DNA of 64,000 nucleotides from Mesorhizobium sp. DCY119. GTDB lineage: Bacteria > Pseudomonadota > Alphaproteobacteria > Rhizobiales > Rhizobiaceae. The notes under the pieces are model-generated. The model did no database searches. It had not been told where the DNA came from and was given only the letters and a program-made list of their open reading frames with translations. A program made the position numbers and the translations under genes. Every line of letters starts with the position of its first letter. Position 1 is the stretch's first letter. This document shows, piece by piece, positions 34,433-42,153 of this stretch. The DNA lies in contig NZ_CP031834.1 in assembly GCF_003590645.1 (NCBI RefSeq), positions 992,001 to 1,056,000 on the forward strand, written 5' to 3'.

Positions 34433-34873
34433 ATGGAAGAATTCGACTTCGGCCCCCGCCGGGCGGCTGAATTCCGGCATCGTGCCTTCTGGGCGCTGTT
34501 CGAGGAGCGGCACCCCGAGGAAAAGTCTCGCCGGGCGCGGCACGGACCGTGGTTCTGGCAGCGCGGGCTGGCTGAATTCGGCCTCGTCATCACGATGTAT
34601 GTGGCGCCGGAACCCAATCTCGTTGGCGTTTTCTTCGGCCGCAACGAGAAGCTTGGCGCGGTCGATGCCCAAGCGCGGCTGAAGCCTTTCCAGGCCATTA
34701 TCGAGAAGCGGCTGAAGATCAGGCCCGAGCAGCGCTTCGATGGCACAAGCCTCGGCTGCACATGGCGGGTGAACTGCTTTGCCGAGGACAACTGGCCGGC
34801 CATGGCCGACTGGCTGGTGACCGAGGCCTCGCGCTTCGAGCGTGTCGTGACCGAACTGCTCAGCGAGCGCTAA
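34433..34873 (+). CDS. Hypothetical protein, 146 aa
   Basis: ATG 34433 follows GAGGGAGCGGCGAGCG. The product begins MEEFDFGPRRAAEFRHRAFWALFEERHPEE and continues HGPWFWQRGLAEFGLVITMYVAPEPNLVGVFFGRNEKLGAV. It is soluble and has alternating beta and helical segments. I recognise no named family; the middle is reminiscent of DUF4268-type domains. Its first 65 bases are duplicated at 33403. Confidence 0.65.
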   Translation: MEEFDFGPRRAAEFRHRAFWALFEERHPEEKSRRARHGPWFWQRGLAEFGLVITMYVAPEPNLVGVFFGRNEKLGAVDAQARLKPFQAIIEKRLKIRPEQRFDGTSLGCTWRVNCFAEDNWPAMADWLVTEASRFERVVTELLSER

Positions 34874-34876
34874 ACC

Positions 34877-35242
34877 TCAACCAAACAGCACTTCACGCAG
34901 CACAACGGCATCATTGTGCGTTTCGTCGCGGGCGGAATAGACCAGCGTCACCATGCCGGTCTTAGCCAATTCGCGCAGATGCTCGAGTTGCTCTTGATGC
35001 GTTTCGAGTTCCGCAATGTATCGCCGGCGGAATTCCTGCCACTTTGCCGGATCGTGCCCGAACCATTTTCGTAGCTCGGTGCTGGGTGCGATCTCCTTCA
35101 TCCACTGGTCCAGCTTCGCGTCCGCCTTGCTTACGCCGCGAGGCCAGAGCCGGTCGACCAGGATGCGGATGCCGTCATCGGCGGACGGCGGCTCGTAGGC
35201 CCGCTTGAGCCTGATCCTGTCCGCCGCGATCTTGCTGGCCAT
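34877..35242 (-). CDS. DUF488-family protein
   Basis: A 121-residue DUF488 protein: RAYEPPSADDGIRILVDRLWPRGVSKADAKLDQWMKEIAPSTELRKWFGHDPAKWQEFRRRYIAEL. The family is widespread and of unknown function. It is adjacent to msrB and on the same strand, with a three-base gap, so the two are co-transcribed. It is convergent with the 34433 gene. Confidence 0.85.
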   Translation of the reverse strand: MASKIAADRIRLKRAYEPPSADDGIRILVDRLWPRGVSKADAKLDQWMKEIAPSTELRKWFGHDPAKWQEFRRRYIAELETHQEQLEHLRELAKTGMVTLVYSARDETHNDAVVLREVLFG

Positions 35243-35245
35243 GCC

Positions 35246-35647
35246 TCAAGCAGGCTGGAAGTTCAGCGCGACGCCGTTGATGCAATAGCGCAGGCCAGTC
35301 GGCGGCGGGCCGTCCTCGAAGACATGGCCGAGATGGCTGCCGCAACGCGCGCAGTGGCATTCGGTGCGCACCATGCCGTAGCTGCGGTCGACGGTTGTTT
35401 CCACCGAACCCTCGACCGGGTCGTTGAAGCTCGGCCAGCCGGTGCCGCTCTCGAATTTCAGCTTCGATTCAAACAGGGGCTGGTCGCAGCCGGCGCAGGT
35501 AAAAGTGCCGGCGCGCTTCTCGTAAAGCAGGGCGCAGCTTCCCGGCCGCTCGGTGCCGTGACCGCGCATGACCGCATATTGTTCGGGTGTCAGCAGCGCG
35601 CGCCATTCTGCGTCGGTGCGGGTGACGGGATAAGTGTGGGTGTCCAT
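35246..35647 (-). CDS. msrB: Peptide methionine (R)-S-oxide reductase
   Basis: A 133-residue MsrB, which reduces methionine-R-sulfoxide in proteins. It has both structural zinc pairs (CAGC and CARC) and the catalytic cysteine in RYCINGVALNF. ESGTGWPSF with the conserved tryptophan is present. There is no signal peptide, so it acts in the cytoplasm. It is operonic with the DUF488 gene. Confidence 0.94.
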   Translation of the reverse strand: MDTHTYPVTRTDAEWRALLTPEQYAVMRGHGTERPGSCALLYEKRAGTFTCAGCDQPLFESKLKFESGTGWPSFNDPVEGSVETTVDRSYGMVRTECHCARCGSHLGHVFEDGPPPTGLRYCINGVALNFQPA

Positions 35648-35717
35648 GAGGCCGCCTCCAGGGAAGTTTTGTTCCGGCCGAATGTAAGACCGAAAGTCGG
35701 GTTTACCAAGTGCATCC

Positions 35718-36908
35718 TCAATGCTTCCTCGACAGCTCCCTGGTTGCGCTTTCGAGGCCGGAGAGCGTCAGCGGATACATACGACCGGAAAAAATGTCGC
35801 CGATCATCTTGATAGAATGGGTGTAGCTCCAGTGCTTTTCGCGCGTCGGGTTGATCCAGATGGCGTTCGGCCATTGCGCGATGACGCGCTGCAGCCAGAG
35901 TGCGCCGGGCTCGGGGTTCCAGTGCTCGACGGAACCGCCGGCATAGGCGATCTCGTAGGGGCTCATCGAGGCGTCGCCGACGAAGATGACCTTGTAGTCG
36001 TGGCCATATTTGTGGAGCACGTCGTGGGTCGGGATGACTTCGGAATGGCGGCGGCGATTGTCCTTCCAGACGCCCTCATAGAGGCAGTTGTGGAAGTAAA
36101 AATATTCGAGCTGGCGGAATTCGGCGCGCGAGGCTGAAAACAGCTCCTCCACCACCTTGATGTGGTCGTCCATCGAGCCGCCGACATCGAAGAACATCAA
36201 GAGCTTGACCGCGTTGCGCCGTTCCGGCCGGGTCTGGACGTCGAGATAACCGTGCTCGGCGGTGGCGTGGATGGTGCCGGGCAGATCGAATTCCTCGTCC
36301 GCACCTTCGCGCACCCAGCGCCGCAGGCGCTTCAGCGCAACCTTGATGTTGCGGGTGCCGAGCTCGACGGAATCGTCGAAGTTCTTGAACTCGCGTTTGT
36401 CCCACACTTTCACCGCGCGGCGGTGGCGGCTTTCGTTCTGGCCGATGCGTACGCCTTCGGGGTTGTAGCCATAGGCGCCGAAGGGCGAGGTGCCGGCGGT
36501 GCCGATCCATTTCGAGCCGCCCTGATGCCGGCCCTTCTGCTCTTCCAGGCGCTTCTTCAGCGTCTCCATCAGCTTTTCGAAGCCGCCCAGCGCCTCGACC
36601 AGCTTTTTCTCGTCGTCGCTCAGGTGCTTTTCGGCAAGCCGCCGCAGCCATTCCTCGGGCAGGTTCTCGACATCGATTGCGCCTTCGCCGGCCAATGCCT
36701 CGATGCCCTTGAAGACATGGGCAAAGACCTGGTCGAAGCGGTCGATATGGCGCTCGTCCTTCACCAGTGCTGCGCGGGCGAGATAGTAAAAGCCTTCGAC
36801 GTCGTAGTCGACCAGTCCCGCTTCCAGCCCTTCGAGCAGGGACAGATATTCCCGCAGGGACACAGGGACTTTGGCGGCTTTGAGTTCGAGAAAGAAGGGA
36901 ATGAACAT
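35718..36908 (-). CDS. VWA-domain (CoxE-like) protein
   Basis: A 396-residue protein. The N-terminal half begins MFIPFFLELKAAKVPVSLREYLSLLEGL and has a KKRLEEQKGRHQGGSKWIGTAGTSPFGAYGYNPEG segment. The C-terminal half is a von Willebrand A-type domain with a MIDAS-like LLMFFDVGGSMDDHIK. Members work with a MoxR AAA+ ATPase; a MoxR-type gene lies at 39763-40602 on the same strand, about 2.9 kb away with five genes between. ATG 36908 is chosen by analogy with the family start; ATG 36920 is a few codons upstream. Confidence 0.85.
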   Translation of the reverse strand: MFIPFFLELKAAKVPVSLREYLSLLEGLEAGLVDYDVEGFYYLARAALVKDERHIDRFDQVFAHVFKGIEALAGEGAIDVENLPEEWLRRLAEKHLSDDEKKLVEALGGFEKLMETLKKRLEEQKGRHQGGSKWIGTAGTSPFGAYGYNPEGVRIGQNESRHRRAVKVWDKREFKNFDDSVELGTRNIKVALKRLRRWVREGADEEFDLPGTIHATAEHGYLDVQTRPERRNAVKLLMFFDVGGSMDDHIKVVEELFSASRAEFRQLEYFYFHNCLYEGVWKDNRRRHSEVIPTHDVLHKYGHDYKVIFVGDASMSPYEIAYAGGSVEHWNPEPGALWLQRVIAQWPNAIWINPTREKHWSYTHSIKMIGDIFSGRMYPLTLSGLESATRELSRKH

Positions 36909-36916
36909 AGCTTGCT

Positions 36917-37348
36917 TCATGCCTCCTTCAGGGGCGATCGGGCAAGGGTCAACATGCGGGCAGCCCATAGGCCCGCGAACATTGCGGGCAGGAATACCAG
37001 CGCTCCGGGTGCGGCCAGACCAAGTGCCGTCAGCGCCGGCCCCGGACAGAAACCTCCAAGCCCCCAGCCAACGCCAAAGATCGCAGCGCCGGCAAGCAGG
37101 CGCGCATCCACATCCTTCGCCGTGGGCAGCCGGAATGCATTCGCCAGCAGCGGGCGGTCACGCTTCAGCACGACGCGATAGCCGAGGAACGCGACAAGCA
37201 CCGCGCCTATCATCACGAAGGCGAGCGACGGGTCCCATGTTCCGGTGAGATCAAGGAAATTGAGCACCTTGGCGGGGTTCGACATGCCCGAGACGACGAG
37301 GCCGATGCCGAAGAGCAGGCCGAGCAGCAAATTGACGACGAATGTCAT
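36917..37348 (-). CDS. YeeE/YedE-type (DUF6691) membrane protein, second half
   Basis: A 143-residue protein with four hydrophobic segments: FVVNLLLGLLFGIGLVVSGMSNPAKVLNFLDLTGTWDPSLAFVM and GAAIFGVGWGLGGFCPGPALTALGL. This is the DUF6691 half of the split YeeE/YedE sulfur-transport family, with a cysteine in GGFCPGP. It follows the other half at 37353 with a four-base gap. The pair presumably takes up thiosulfate or other reduced sulfur. Confidence 0.85.
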   Translation of the reverse strand: MTFVVNLLLGLLFGIGLVVSGMSNPAKVLNFLDLTGTWDPSLAFVMIGAVLVAFLGYRVVLKRDRPLLANAFRLPTAKDVDARLLAGAAIFGVGWGLGGFCPGPALTALGLAAPGALVFLPAMFAGLWAARMLTLARSPLKEA

Positions 37349-37352
37349 AGGC

Positions 37353-37784
37353 TCAGCCTCCAACCATGTGACGCACGACGAAGACCGTGATGAAGGCGGT
37401 GGCCATGAAGGTGACCGTAGCGACGATCGAGCGTGTCGAGAGACGCGATATGCCGCAGACGGCGTGCCCGCTGGTGCAGCCGCCGCCGAGGTTCGCGCCG
37501 AAGCCGACCAGCAAGCCGGCGATGGCCATGAGGGGCAGGTTCGATGAAACCGTCTGCAGGACGGGCTGGCCAGTCACGGCCATCACGACGAAGGGTGCAC
37601 AGACGAGGCCCGCCACGAAAGCGAGCGCCGACAGGGTGCCTGTGCCATCCCGATAGGGCGGCAGCAGGCGCGCGGCTATGCCGCTGATCCCGGCGATACG
37701 GCCGTCCAGAGCCATCAGCAGCACGGCGGAAAGGCCGATGAGGGCACCGCCGATCAATGAAGCGAACGGCGTGAATTCAGTCAT
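37353..37784 (-). CDS. YeeE/YedE-family membrane protein, first half
   Basis: A 143-residue membrane protein with the signature GANLGGGCTSGHAVCGISRLSTRS, whose cysteines are conserved in the thiosulfate transporters. ATG 37784 follows CGGAGGTATCC. It is the upstream partner of the DUF6691 gene. No rhodanese or sulfide regulator gene is adjacent, though an ETHE1-like MBL protein is encoded elsewhere in the window at 52144. Confidence 0.88.
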   Translation of the reverse strand: MTEFTPFASLIGGALIGLSAVLLMALDGRIAGISGIAARLLPPYRDGTGTLSALAFVAGLVCAPFVVMAVTGQPVLQTVSSNLPLMAIAGLLVGFGANLGGGCTSGHAVCGISRLSTRSIVATVTFMATAFITVFVVRHMVGG

Positions 37785-38016
37785 GGATACCTCCGATGGA
37801 GCCGATGGGCTTGCGTGGCCACGCGGCGGTCGATGCTACAGCAAATCGCATCCAATGAAATCGCCGGTATGCATGCGAGCATCAGTGTCTTTCGAGTTGT
37901 CGTGGTTAACGGGGGGATTCAACCTTTCTTGGTAATTTGTCGTTAGGAATTTCCGTCAGTGGGGTTCGATGGCGTTTTCCCTGGCTGTCGACGTGTTTGT
38001 TTGCGTGCGGGTGTCT

Positions 38017-39081
38017 ATGCGTTTCTCAGGAGTTTCAGCAATCCTCTTCGCCTGCATGGCTTTTGCCGGCTGCACATCCAGTTCGGGCGTGGGCGACATC
38101 TTGGCGCAGCCGTCGCTTGAAACGACAAGTTCCGTCGTCAGGCCAAGCGGCCCGGTGCCGGCGGCTAGCGTGGGTGCGGTCATTGCCGATTCTCAGCAAA
38201 CGCTGCCGCACCAGGCATTGGCGGCGGCTGCCCCGGTTCCGCCGGCTGCGGTGGCGCTTGCGGTCGAGTCCAAGTCGGCAGGAATGCCGGTGCCCGAGTT
38301 GAAGCCGGTCGCGCTGATGGTGCCTGCCAACCCATCGGCCGGTATGGTGCCGCTTGAGCGCAGCCGCATCTACAGCCGCCAGTTCCGCGACGCCAAGCCG
38401 ATCAATTTCGGCAAGGCCTCGCCCAGGGCGCTGGCTGTGCACGGTGTCGATGTTTCGCGCTGGCAGGGCGAGATCGACTGGCAGAGACTGCGCAGCCAGG
38501 GCGCGAACTTCGCCTATATCAAGGCTACCGACGGCGGCGACCATCTCGACCCGATGTTCCGGAAAAACTGGCGCGGCGCCCAGGAGGCCGGGCTGAAACG
38601 CGGCGCCTATCACTTCTTCTACTGGTGCCGCACCGCCGGTGAGCAGGCCGACTGGTTCATCCGCAACGTGCCGAAGGTGGAAGGCGCGCTGCCGCCGGTC
38701 ATCGACGTCGAATACAATGGCGAGTCGAAATGCCAGCGCCGCCTGTCGCGCGCCAAGGTGCTGGAGAAGATGCAGGTCTTCATGGACAAGCTGGAACGGC
38801 ACTACGGCCAGCGTCCGATCATCTACACCGCGCCGGATTTCTACCGCGACAATCTCAGGGGCGAATTCCAGGATTATCCGTTCTGGCTCCGCGCCGTCGC
38901 CCAGCACCCGTCCAAGGTCTATCCCGGCCGCAAGTGGGTGTTCTGGCAGTATTCGGGGTCCGGGCTGTCGCATGGCGTTGCCGGGAAGATCGACCTCAAC
39001 GTCTTCCACGGCAGCGAGAGCGACTGGCACCGCTGGGTGTCGAACCAGACCGCGGTGCTTACAGCAGATCGTACTCAATGA
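38017..39081 (+). CDS. GH25-family lysozyme, lipoprotein
   Basis: A 354-residue glycoside hydrolase family 25 (Chalaropsis-type lysozyme) protein. The N-terminus is a lipoprotein signal (SAILFACMAFAGC), then a low-complexity Ala/Val/Pro linker, then the catalytic domain: HGVDVSRWQGEIDWQRLRSQGANFAYIKATDGG, PPVIDVEYNG with catalytic acidic residues, and FWQYSGSGLS...IDLNVFHGS. It cleaves peptidoglycan. ATG 38017 is used because it opens on the signal; ATG 37969 has no signal-like start. Its last 23 bp overlap the convergent GNAT gene. Confidence 0.88.
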   Translation: MRFSGVSAILFACMAFAGCTSSSGVGDILAQPSLETTSSVVRPSGPVPAASVGAVIADSQQTLPHQALAAAAPVPPAAVALAVESKSAGMPVPELKPVALMVPANPSAGMVPLERSRIYSRQFRDAKPINFGKASPRALAVHGVDVSRWQGEIDWQRLRSQGANFAYIKATDGGDHLDPMFRKNWRGAQEAGLKRGAYHFFYWCRTAGEQADWFIRNVPKVEGALPPVIDVEYNGESKCQRRLSRAKVLEKMQVFMDKLERHYGQRPIIYTAPDFYRDNLRGEFQDYPFWLRAVAQHPSKVYPGRKWVFWQYSGSGLSHGVAGKIDLNVFHGSESDWHRWVSNQTAVLTADRTQ

Positions 39082-39505
39082 AGCCGGTGCGCCGCGCGAC
39101 GTAGTCGTAGAGCTTGCGCGCGGTGGTGTTGGTCTCGTGCGTCATCCAGTAGACATTGGCGACGCCGATCTTGGCGGCTTCCTGCTTGACCGACTCGATG
39201 AGCGCCGCACCGACGCCCTTGCCGCGCACGTCAGGGTCGGCGAACAGATCCTGAAGGTAGCAGTTGTTGACCACCGACCAGCATGAGCGGTGGTACATAT
39301 AGTGCGTCAGGCCGACCGGCTTGCCGTCGAGCAGCGCGATGAAACCCTTGGGCTCGTACTCGCCTTCGGTAAACAGCCGCTTCCATGTGGTCTGGTAGAC
39401 TTCCTCCGGCACGGTTGCCTTGTAGAAGATCAGATAGTCGGTCCAGAGACGGCGCCATTCGGCATGGTCGGACTGTTCAAGCGGGCGGATGGTGACTTCG
39501 GTCAT
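39059..39505 (-). CDS. GNAT-family N-acetyltransferase
   Basis: A 148-residue acetyltransferase. The acetyl-CoA loop is LFADPDVRGKGVGAALIESV, and the preceding strand is FIALLDGKPVGLTHYMYH. It ends in a GFIEYDLL strand. The substrate is unknown. ATG 39505 is chosen (MTEVTIRPLEQSDHAEW). It is convergent with the lysozyme gene. Confidence 0.85.
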   Translation of the reverse strand: MTEVTIRPLEQSDHAEWRRLWTDYLIFYKATVPEEVYQTTWKRLFTEGEYEPKGFIALLDGKPVGLTHYMYHRSCWSVVNNCYLQDLFADPDVRGKGVGAALIESVKQEAAKIGVANVYWMTHETNTTARKLYDYVARRTGFIEYDLL

Positions 39506-39606
39506 TGGCTGTCGCTTTCTATCGTCGTTGCTGGCGGTGAGCCTGCCCGAGTGCGAAGCTGTTACCAACGGTCCAGAGATGAAAAAGCGTTGTCCGCGCT
39601 TCAGCG

Positions 39607-39757
39607 CCCCCTCTCCGTCTCGCTACGCGAGCCACCTCTCCCCCATTTCATGGGGGCGAGGAACCCAAGTTCTGTAAAGCCGCAACCTCAATGGGTGCCG
39701 GTTCCTCGCCCCGCTTGCGGGGCGAGGTGGCTCGGCGAAGCCGAGAGGGAGAGGGGG
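39607..39757. repeat. Palindromic repeat family A, copy 2
   Basis: A 151-bp inverted repeat with the same outer arms (CCCCCTCTCCGTCTCG / CCGAGAGGGAGAGGGGG) and inner hairpins as the copy at 15657. It lies between the GNAT start and the MoxR stop. Confidence 0.9.
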
Positions 39758-39762
39758 ACTTG

Positions 39763-40602
39763 CTACCCCTGCCGCCGCGCCATGAACGCCAGCCGTTCGA
39801 ACAGGTGAACGTCCTGCTCGTTCTTGAGAAGCGCGCCGTGCAGTTTGGGCAGGGCGTTCTTCGGGTCGGCGCGCAGGTCGGCAGGGTCGATGTCGTCGGC
39901 GACCAGCAGCCTGATCCAGTCGAGCGCCTCGGAGGTCGACGGCTTCTTCTTCAGGCCGGCCACGTCGCGGATTTCGTAGAACTGGGTGAGGGCGGCGCGC
40001 ACGAGGTTCTGCTTGATGCCGGGATAGTGGACCTCGACGATCTTGGTCAGCGTGTCGGCATCGGGGAAGCGGATGTAGTGGAAGAAGCAGCGGCGCAGGA
40101 AGGCGTCGGGCAGTTCCTTCTCGTTGTTGGAGGTGATGATGACGATGGGGCGCACATCCGCCCGGATCGTCTCGCCGGTCTCGTAGACGAAGAACTCCAT
40201 CTTATCGAGTTCCTGCAGCAGGTCGTTGGGGAATTCGATGTCGGCCTTGTCGATCTCGTCGATCAGAAGCACGACCTTCCGGCCGGCGGCGAAGGCTTCC
40301 CACAATTTGCCGCGCTTGATGTAGTTCTTGATGTCGTTGAAGCGGTCGTCGCCGAGCTGGCTGTCGCGCAGGCGCGACACGGCGTCATATTCGTAGAGGC
40401 CCTGCTGGGCGCGGGTGGTCGATTTGATGTGCCATTCGATCAGGTCGAGGCCAAGGGCGGATGCCACCTGCTTGGCAAGCTCGGTCTTGCCGGTGCCGGG
40501 CTCGCCCTTGACCAGCAAGGGCCGCTCCAGCGCGATCGCCGCATTGACCGCGACCATCAGATCCTTTTCGGCAACATAGGCCGAGGTGCCTTCAAAACGC
40601 AT
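39763..40602 (-). CDS. MoxR-type AAA+ ATPase
   Basis: A 279-residue MoxR-family AAA+ ATPase. Walker A is KGEPGTGKT (32-40) and Walker B is VVLLIDEIDKAD (about 110-121). IVIITSNNEKELPDAFLRRCFFHYIRFPD is the sensor/arginine-finger region. MoxR ATPases work as chaperones with VWA proteins, here most likely the one at 35718. The frame runs on upstream into repeat B, but ATG 40602 with GGAGTTAGGA is the real start. Confidence 0.9.
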   Translation of the reverse strand: MRFEGTSAYVAEKDLMVAVNAAIALERPLLVKGEPGTGKTELAKQVASALGLDLIEWHIKSTTRAQQGLYEYDAVSRLRDSQLGDDRFNDIKNYIKRGKLWEAFAAGRKVVLLIDEIDKADIEFPNDLLQELDKMEFFVYETGETIRADVRPIVIITSNNEKELPDAFLRRCFFHYIRFPDADTLTKIVEVHYPGIKQNLVRAALTQFYEIRDVAGLKKKPSTSEALDWIRLLVADDIDPADLRADPKNALPKLHGALLKNEQDVHLFERLAFMARRQG

Positions 40603-40675
40603 TCCTAACTCCAGATTGGTGTTGGCCGAGACAGTAGGGGCGGGATGGTGACGGGGCAAGGGTTGTGCCCGCGTT

Positions 40676-40834
40676 TCCCTACCCCTTGAGGGGAGGGTGG
40701 CGGCGAAGCCGCAGGGTGGGGTCGCTGCGGCAGTGCTCGACGTTCTTTTTGCGTTGCGCTCGGCATGAACGACCCCCTCTGGCGCTGCGCGCCATCTCCC
40801 CCTCAAGGGGGGAGAAAACGCCGGCGCTTTCATC
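40676..40834. repeat. Palindromic repeat family B, copy 2
   Basis: This is the reverse-complement copy of 21622-21845, about 160 bp. It shares ACCCCTTGAGGGGAGGGTGG and, on the other side, CGACCCCCTCTGGCGCTGCG and CATCTCCCCCTCAAGG. It lies upstream of the MoxR start, in the gap that also holds 6S RNA. Confidence 0.8.
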
Positions 40835-40885
40835 TAAATTTTTTTCCAAGCCGGCAATTCTCTGGCGTGCACCCTCGATGCGTCC

Positions 40886-40891
40886 TATATT
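40886..40891 (+). promoter_or_regulatory. Probable -10 box of 6S RNA
   Basis: A TATATT hexamer (40886-40891) lies seven bases before the likely 5' end of the 6S RNA. The -35 region is not obvious. Confidence 0.4.
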
Positions 40892-40897
40892 CAGCGA

Positions 40898-41053
40898 CGA
40901 CGGTCTGTGCTTCCCGGCAGGAGAACATTTTCCCCGGGGCCTTAACGATCCTTAGGGAGCTGTCCCTGGGAAGACCCGTGGGTCTTTTCATACGGCGCCC
41001 ACCTACTTTGTAGGTTCCCGGGATCGCTCTCTCCACCGGTTGTGTGGATCGTC
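40898..41053 (+). ncRNA. ssrS: 6S RNA
   Basis: About 155 nt directly upstream of ygfA, as in many proteobacteria. The 3' half contains GGCGCCCACCTACTTTGTAG followed by GTTCCCGGGATCGCTCTCTC, and the 5' half TCTGTGCTTCCCGGCAGGAG. These pair into a long interrupted stem closed near GACGG and GATCGTC, the alphaproteobacterial 6S shape. 6S RNA mimics an open promoter and sequesters sigma70 RNA polymerase. The exact ends are approximate. Confidence 0.75.
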
Positions 41054-41149
41054 ACTTCCCCCAATTTCGTTGCGCTTTTCAAAAACGTCGCTTCCGCGAT
41101 GGCATCCTCGAACTGGCATTTTTTATCCTGCCCCGGCATAAGGGGCGCG

Positions 41150-41728
41150 ATGATGGAAAAAGCACTCAAGAAACAACTGCGCCTGGAAGCGCTGGCGCGC
41201 CGCGACGCGCTGCCGGTGGTGTGGCGCATCGAGGCGTCGCTGCAGATGGCGGATATGGCAGCTGCGATCCCGGTCGAGCCGGGGCAGATCGTCTCGGCTT
41301 TCTGGCCGATGCGCTCCGAGGTCGATATCAGGCCGCTGATGTTTTCCCTGCGCGAAAAGGGTGCGCGGCTCTGCCTGCCGGCGATCCTCGACAAGACGAC
41401 GATCGTCTTTCGCGAACTGGTGCGCGGCGCCGAGCTTGTCGAGATGAGTTTTGGCACCGCAGGGCCGCCCGAGGATGCGGAAGTGCTCGATCCGTCGCTG
41501 ATGCTGATACCGCTGGCCGCCTTCGACGCGCGCGGCCATCGCATCGGCTATGGCGCCGGCTACTACGACCGGGCGATTTCACGCCTGCGCGACAAGGGCC
41601 TGGACCCGCGCATGATCGGCATCGCCTTCGATTGCCAGGAGGTGCCGCTGGTGCCCGACGAGCCGCATGACGTGATCATCCCGGAAATCCTGACCGAAAG
41701 CGGCCTGCGCCGGTTTGGCGACGCTTGA
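41150..41728 (+). CDS. ygfA: 5-formyltetrahydrofolate cyclo-ligase
   Basis: A 192-residue enzyme that converts 5-formyl-THF to 5,10-methenyl-THF using ATP. The C-terminal ATP/Mg motif reads AAFDARGHRIGYGAGYYDR, and KKQLRLEALARRD begins the protein. ATG 41150 (or 41153) follows AAGGGG. Lying next to 6S RNA, it is a conserved pair. After its stop comes the brnT remnant. Confidence 0.9.
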   Translation: MMEKALKKQLRLEALARRDALPVVWRIEASLQMADMAAAIPVEPGQIVSAFWPMRSEVDIRPLMFSLREKGARLCLPAILDKTTIVFRELVRGAELVEMSFGTAGPPEDAEVLDPSLMLIPLAAFDARGHRIGYGAGYYDRAISRLRDKGLDPRMIGIAFDCQEVPLVPDEPHDVIIPEILTESGLRRFGDA

Positions 41729-41734
41729 CCACCG

Positions 41735-41800
41735 GACAGAACAACGGTGGTTTACACGGAGCGCGGTGAGCGAATAAGACTGATTTCCAACGCGCCGTGA
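41735..41800 (+). pseudogene. brnT: Remnant of a BrnT-type toxin gene
   Basis: In the frame ending at TGA 41798-41800 the sequence reads TTVVYTERGERIRLISNAP. This matches the C-terminal strand of BrnT toxins (VVYTxRGxxIRIIS). An in-frame stop lies just upstream, so about 80% of the gene, including the catalytic part, is missing. The stop overlaps the GTG of the next gene (GTGA), as in intact toxin-antitoxin operons. Confidence 0.6.
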
Positions 41801-42153
41801 ACAAAGAACATATGATCAGGAACGCCAAGGCTGAAATGAAGAGCGGTTGGGACCGGCTGCGGTCCATGGGCTTTGCCGAGGTGGCGGCTGCCCTCGACGA
41901 CGCAGACACTATGCTGCTGGACGAAGCGCCGTTGAACACGCCTGGCCGTGTGCCGCGCGTGAAGATCATCAGGCGCGCGCTACATCTGTCACAGGAAGAA
42001 TTTGCCAGCCGCTATCTGATCCCGCTGGGGACGTTGCGGGATTGGGAGCAGGGCAGGACGGAACCGGATCAGGCCGCGCGCGCCTATCTTCGCGTTATCG
42101 CCAAGGAGCCGGAAACCGTATCGCGCGCGCTCGGAACACGGGACGCTGCATGA
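41797..42153 (+). CDS. HTH antitoxin-type regulator, orphaned
   Basis: A 118-residue protein. Its C-terminal half is a helix-turn-helix: RVKIIRRALHLSQEEFASRYLIPLGTLRDWEQGRTEPDQAARAYL. HTH antitoxins of this shape commonly partner BrnT toxins. GTG 41797 is the preferred start because it overlaps the toxin remnant's stop; ATG 41812 is also possible. It overlaps the next gene by four bases (ATGA). Confidence 0.8.
   Translation: MNKEHMIRNAKAEMKSGWDRLRSMGFAEVAAALDDADTMLLDEAPLNTPGRVPRVKIIRRALHLSQEEFASRYLIPLGTLRDWEQGRTEPDQAARAYLRVIAKEPETVSRALGTRDAA

Noticed and set aside
39607-39757. Possible CRISPR-like array at the repeats
   Set aside because: Each site is a single inverted repeat and not a series of direct repeats with spacers, and no cas gene is present.
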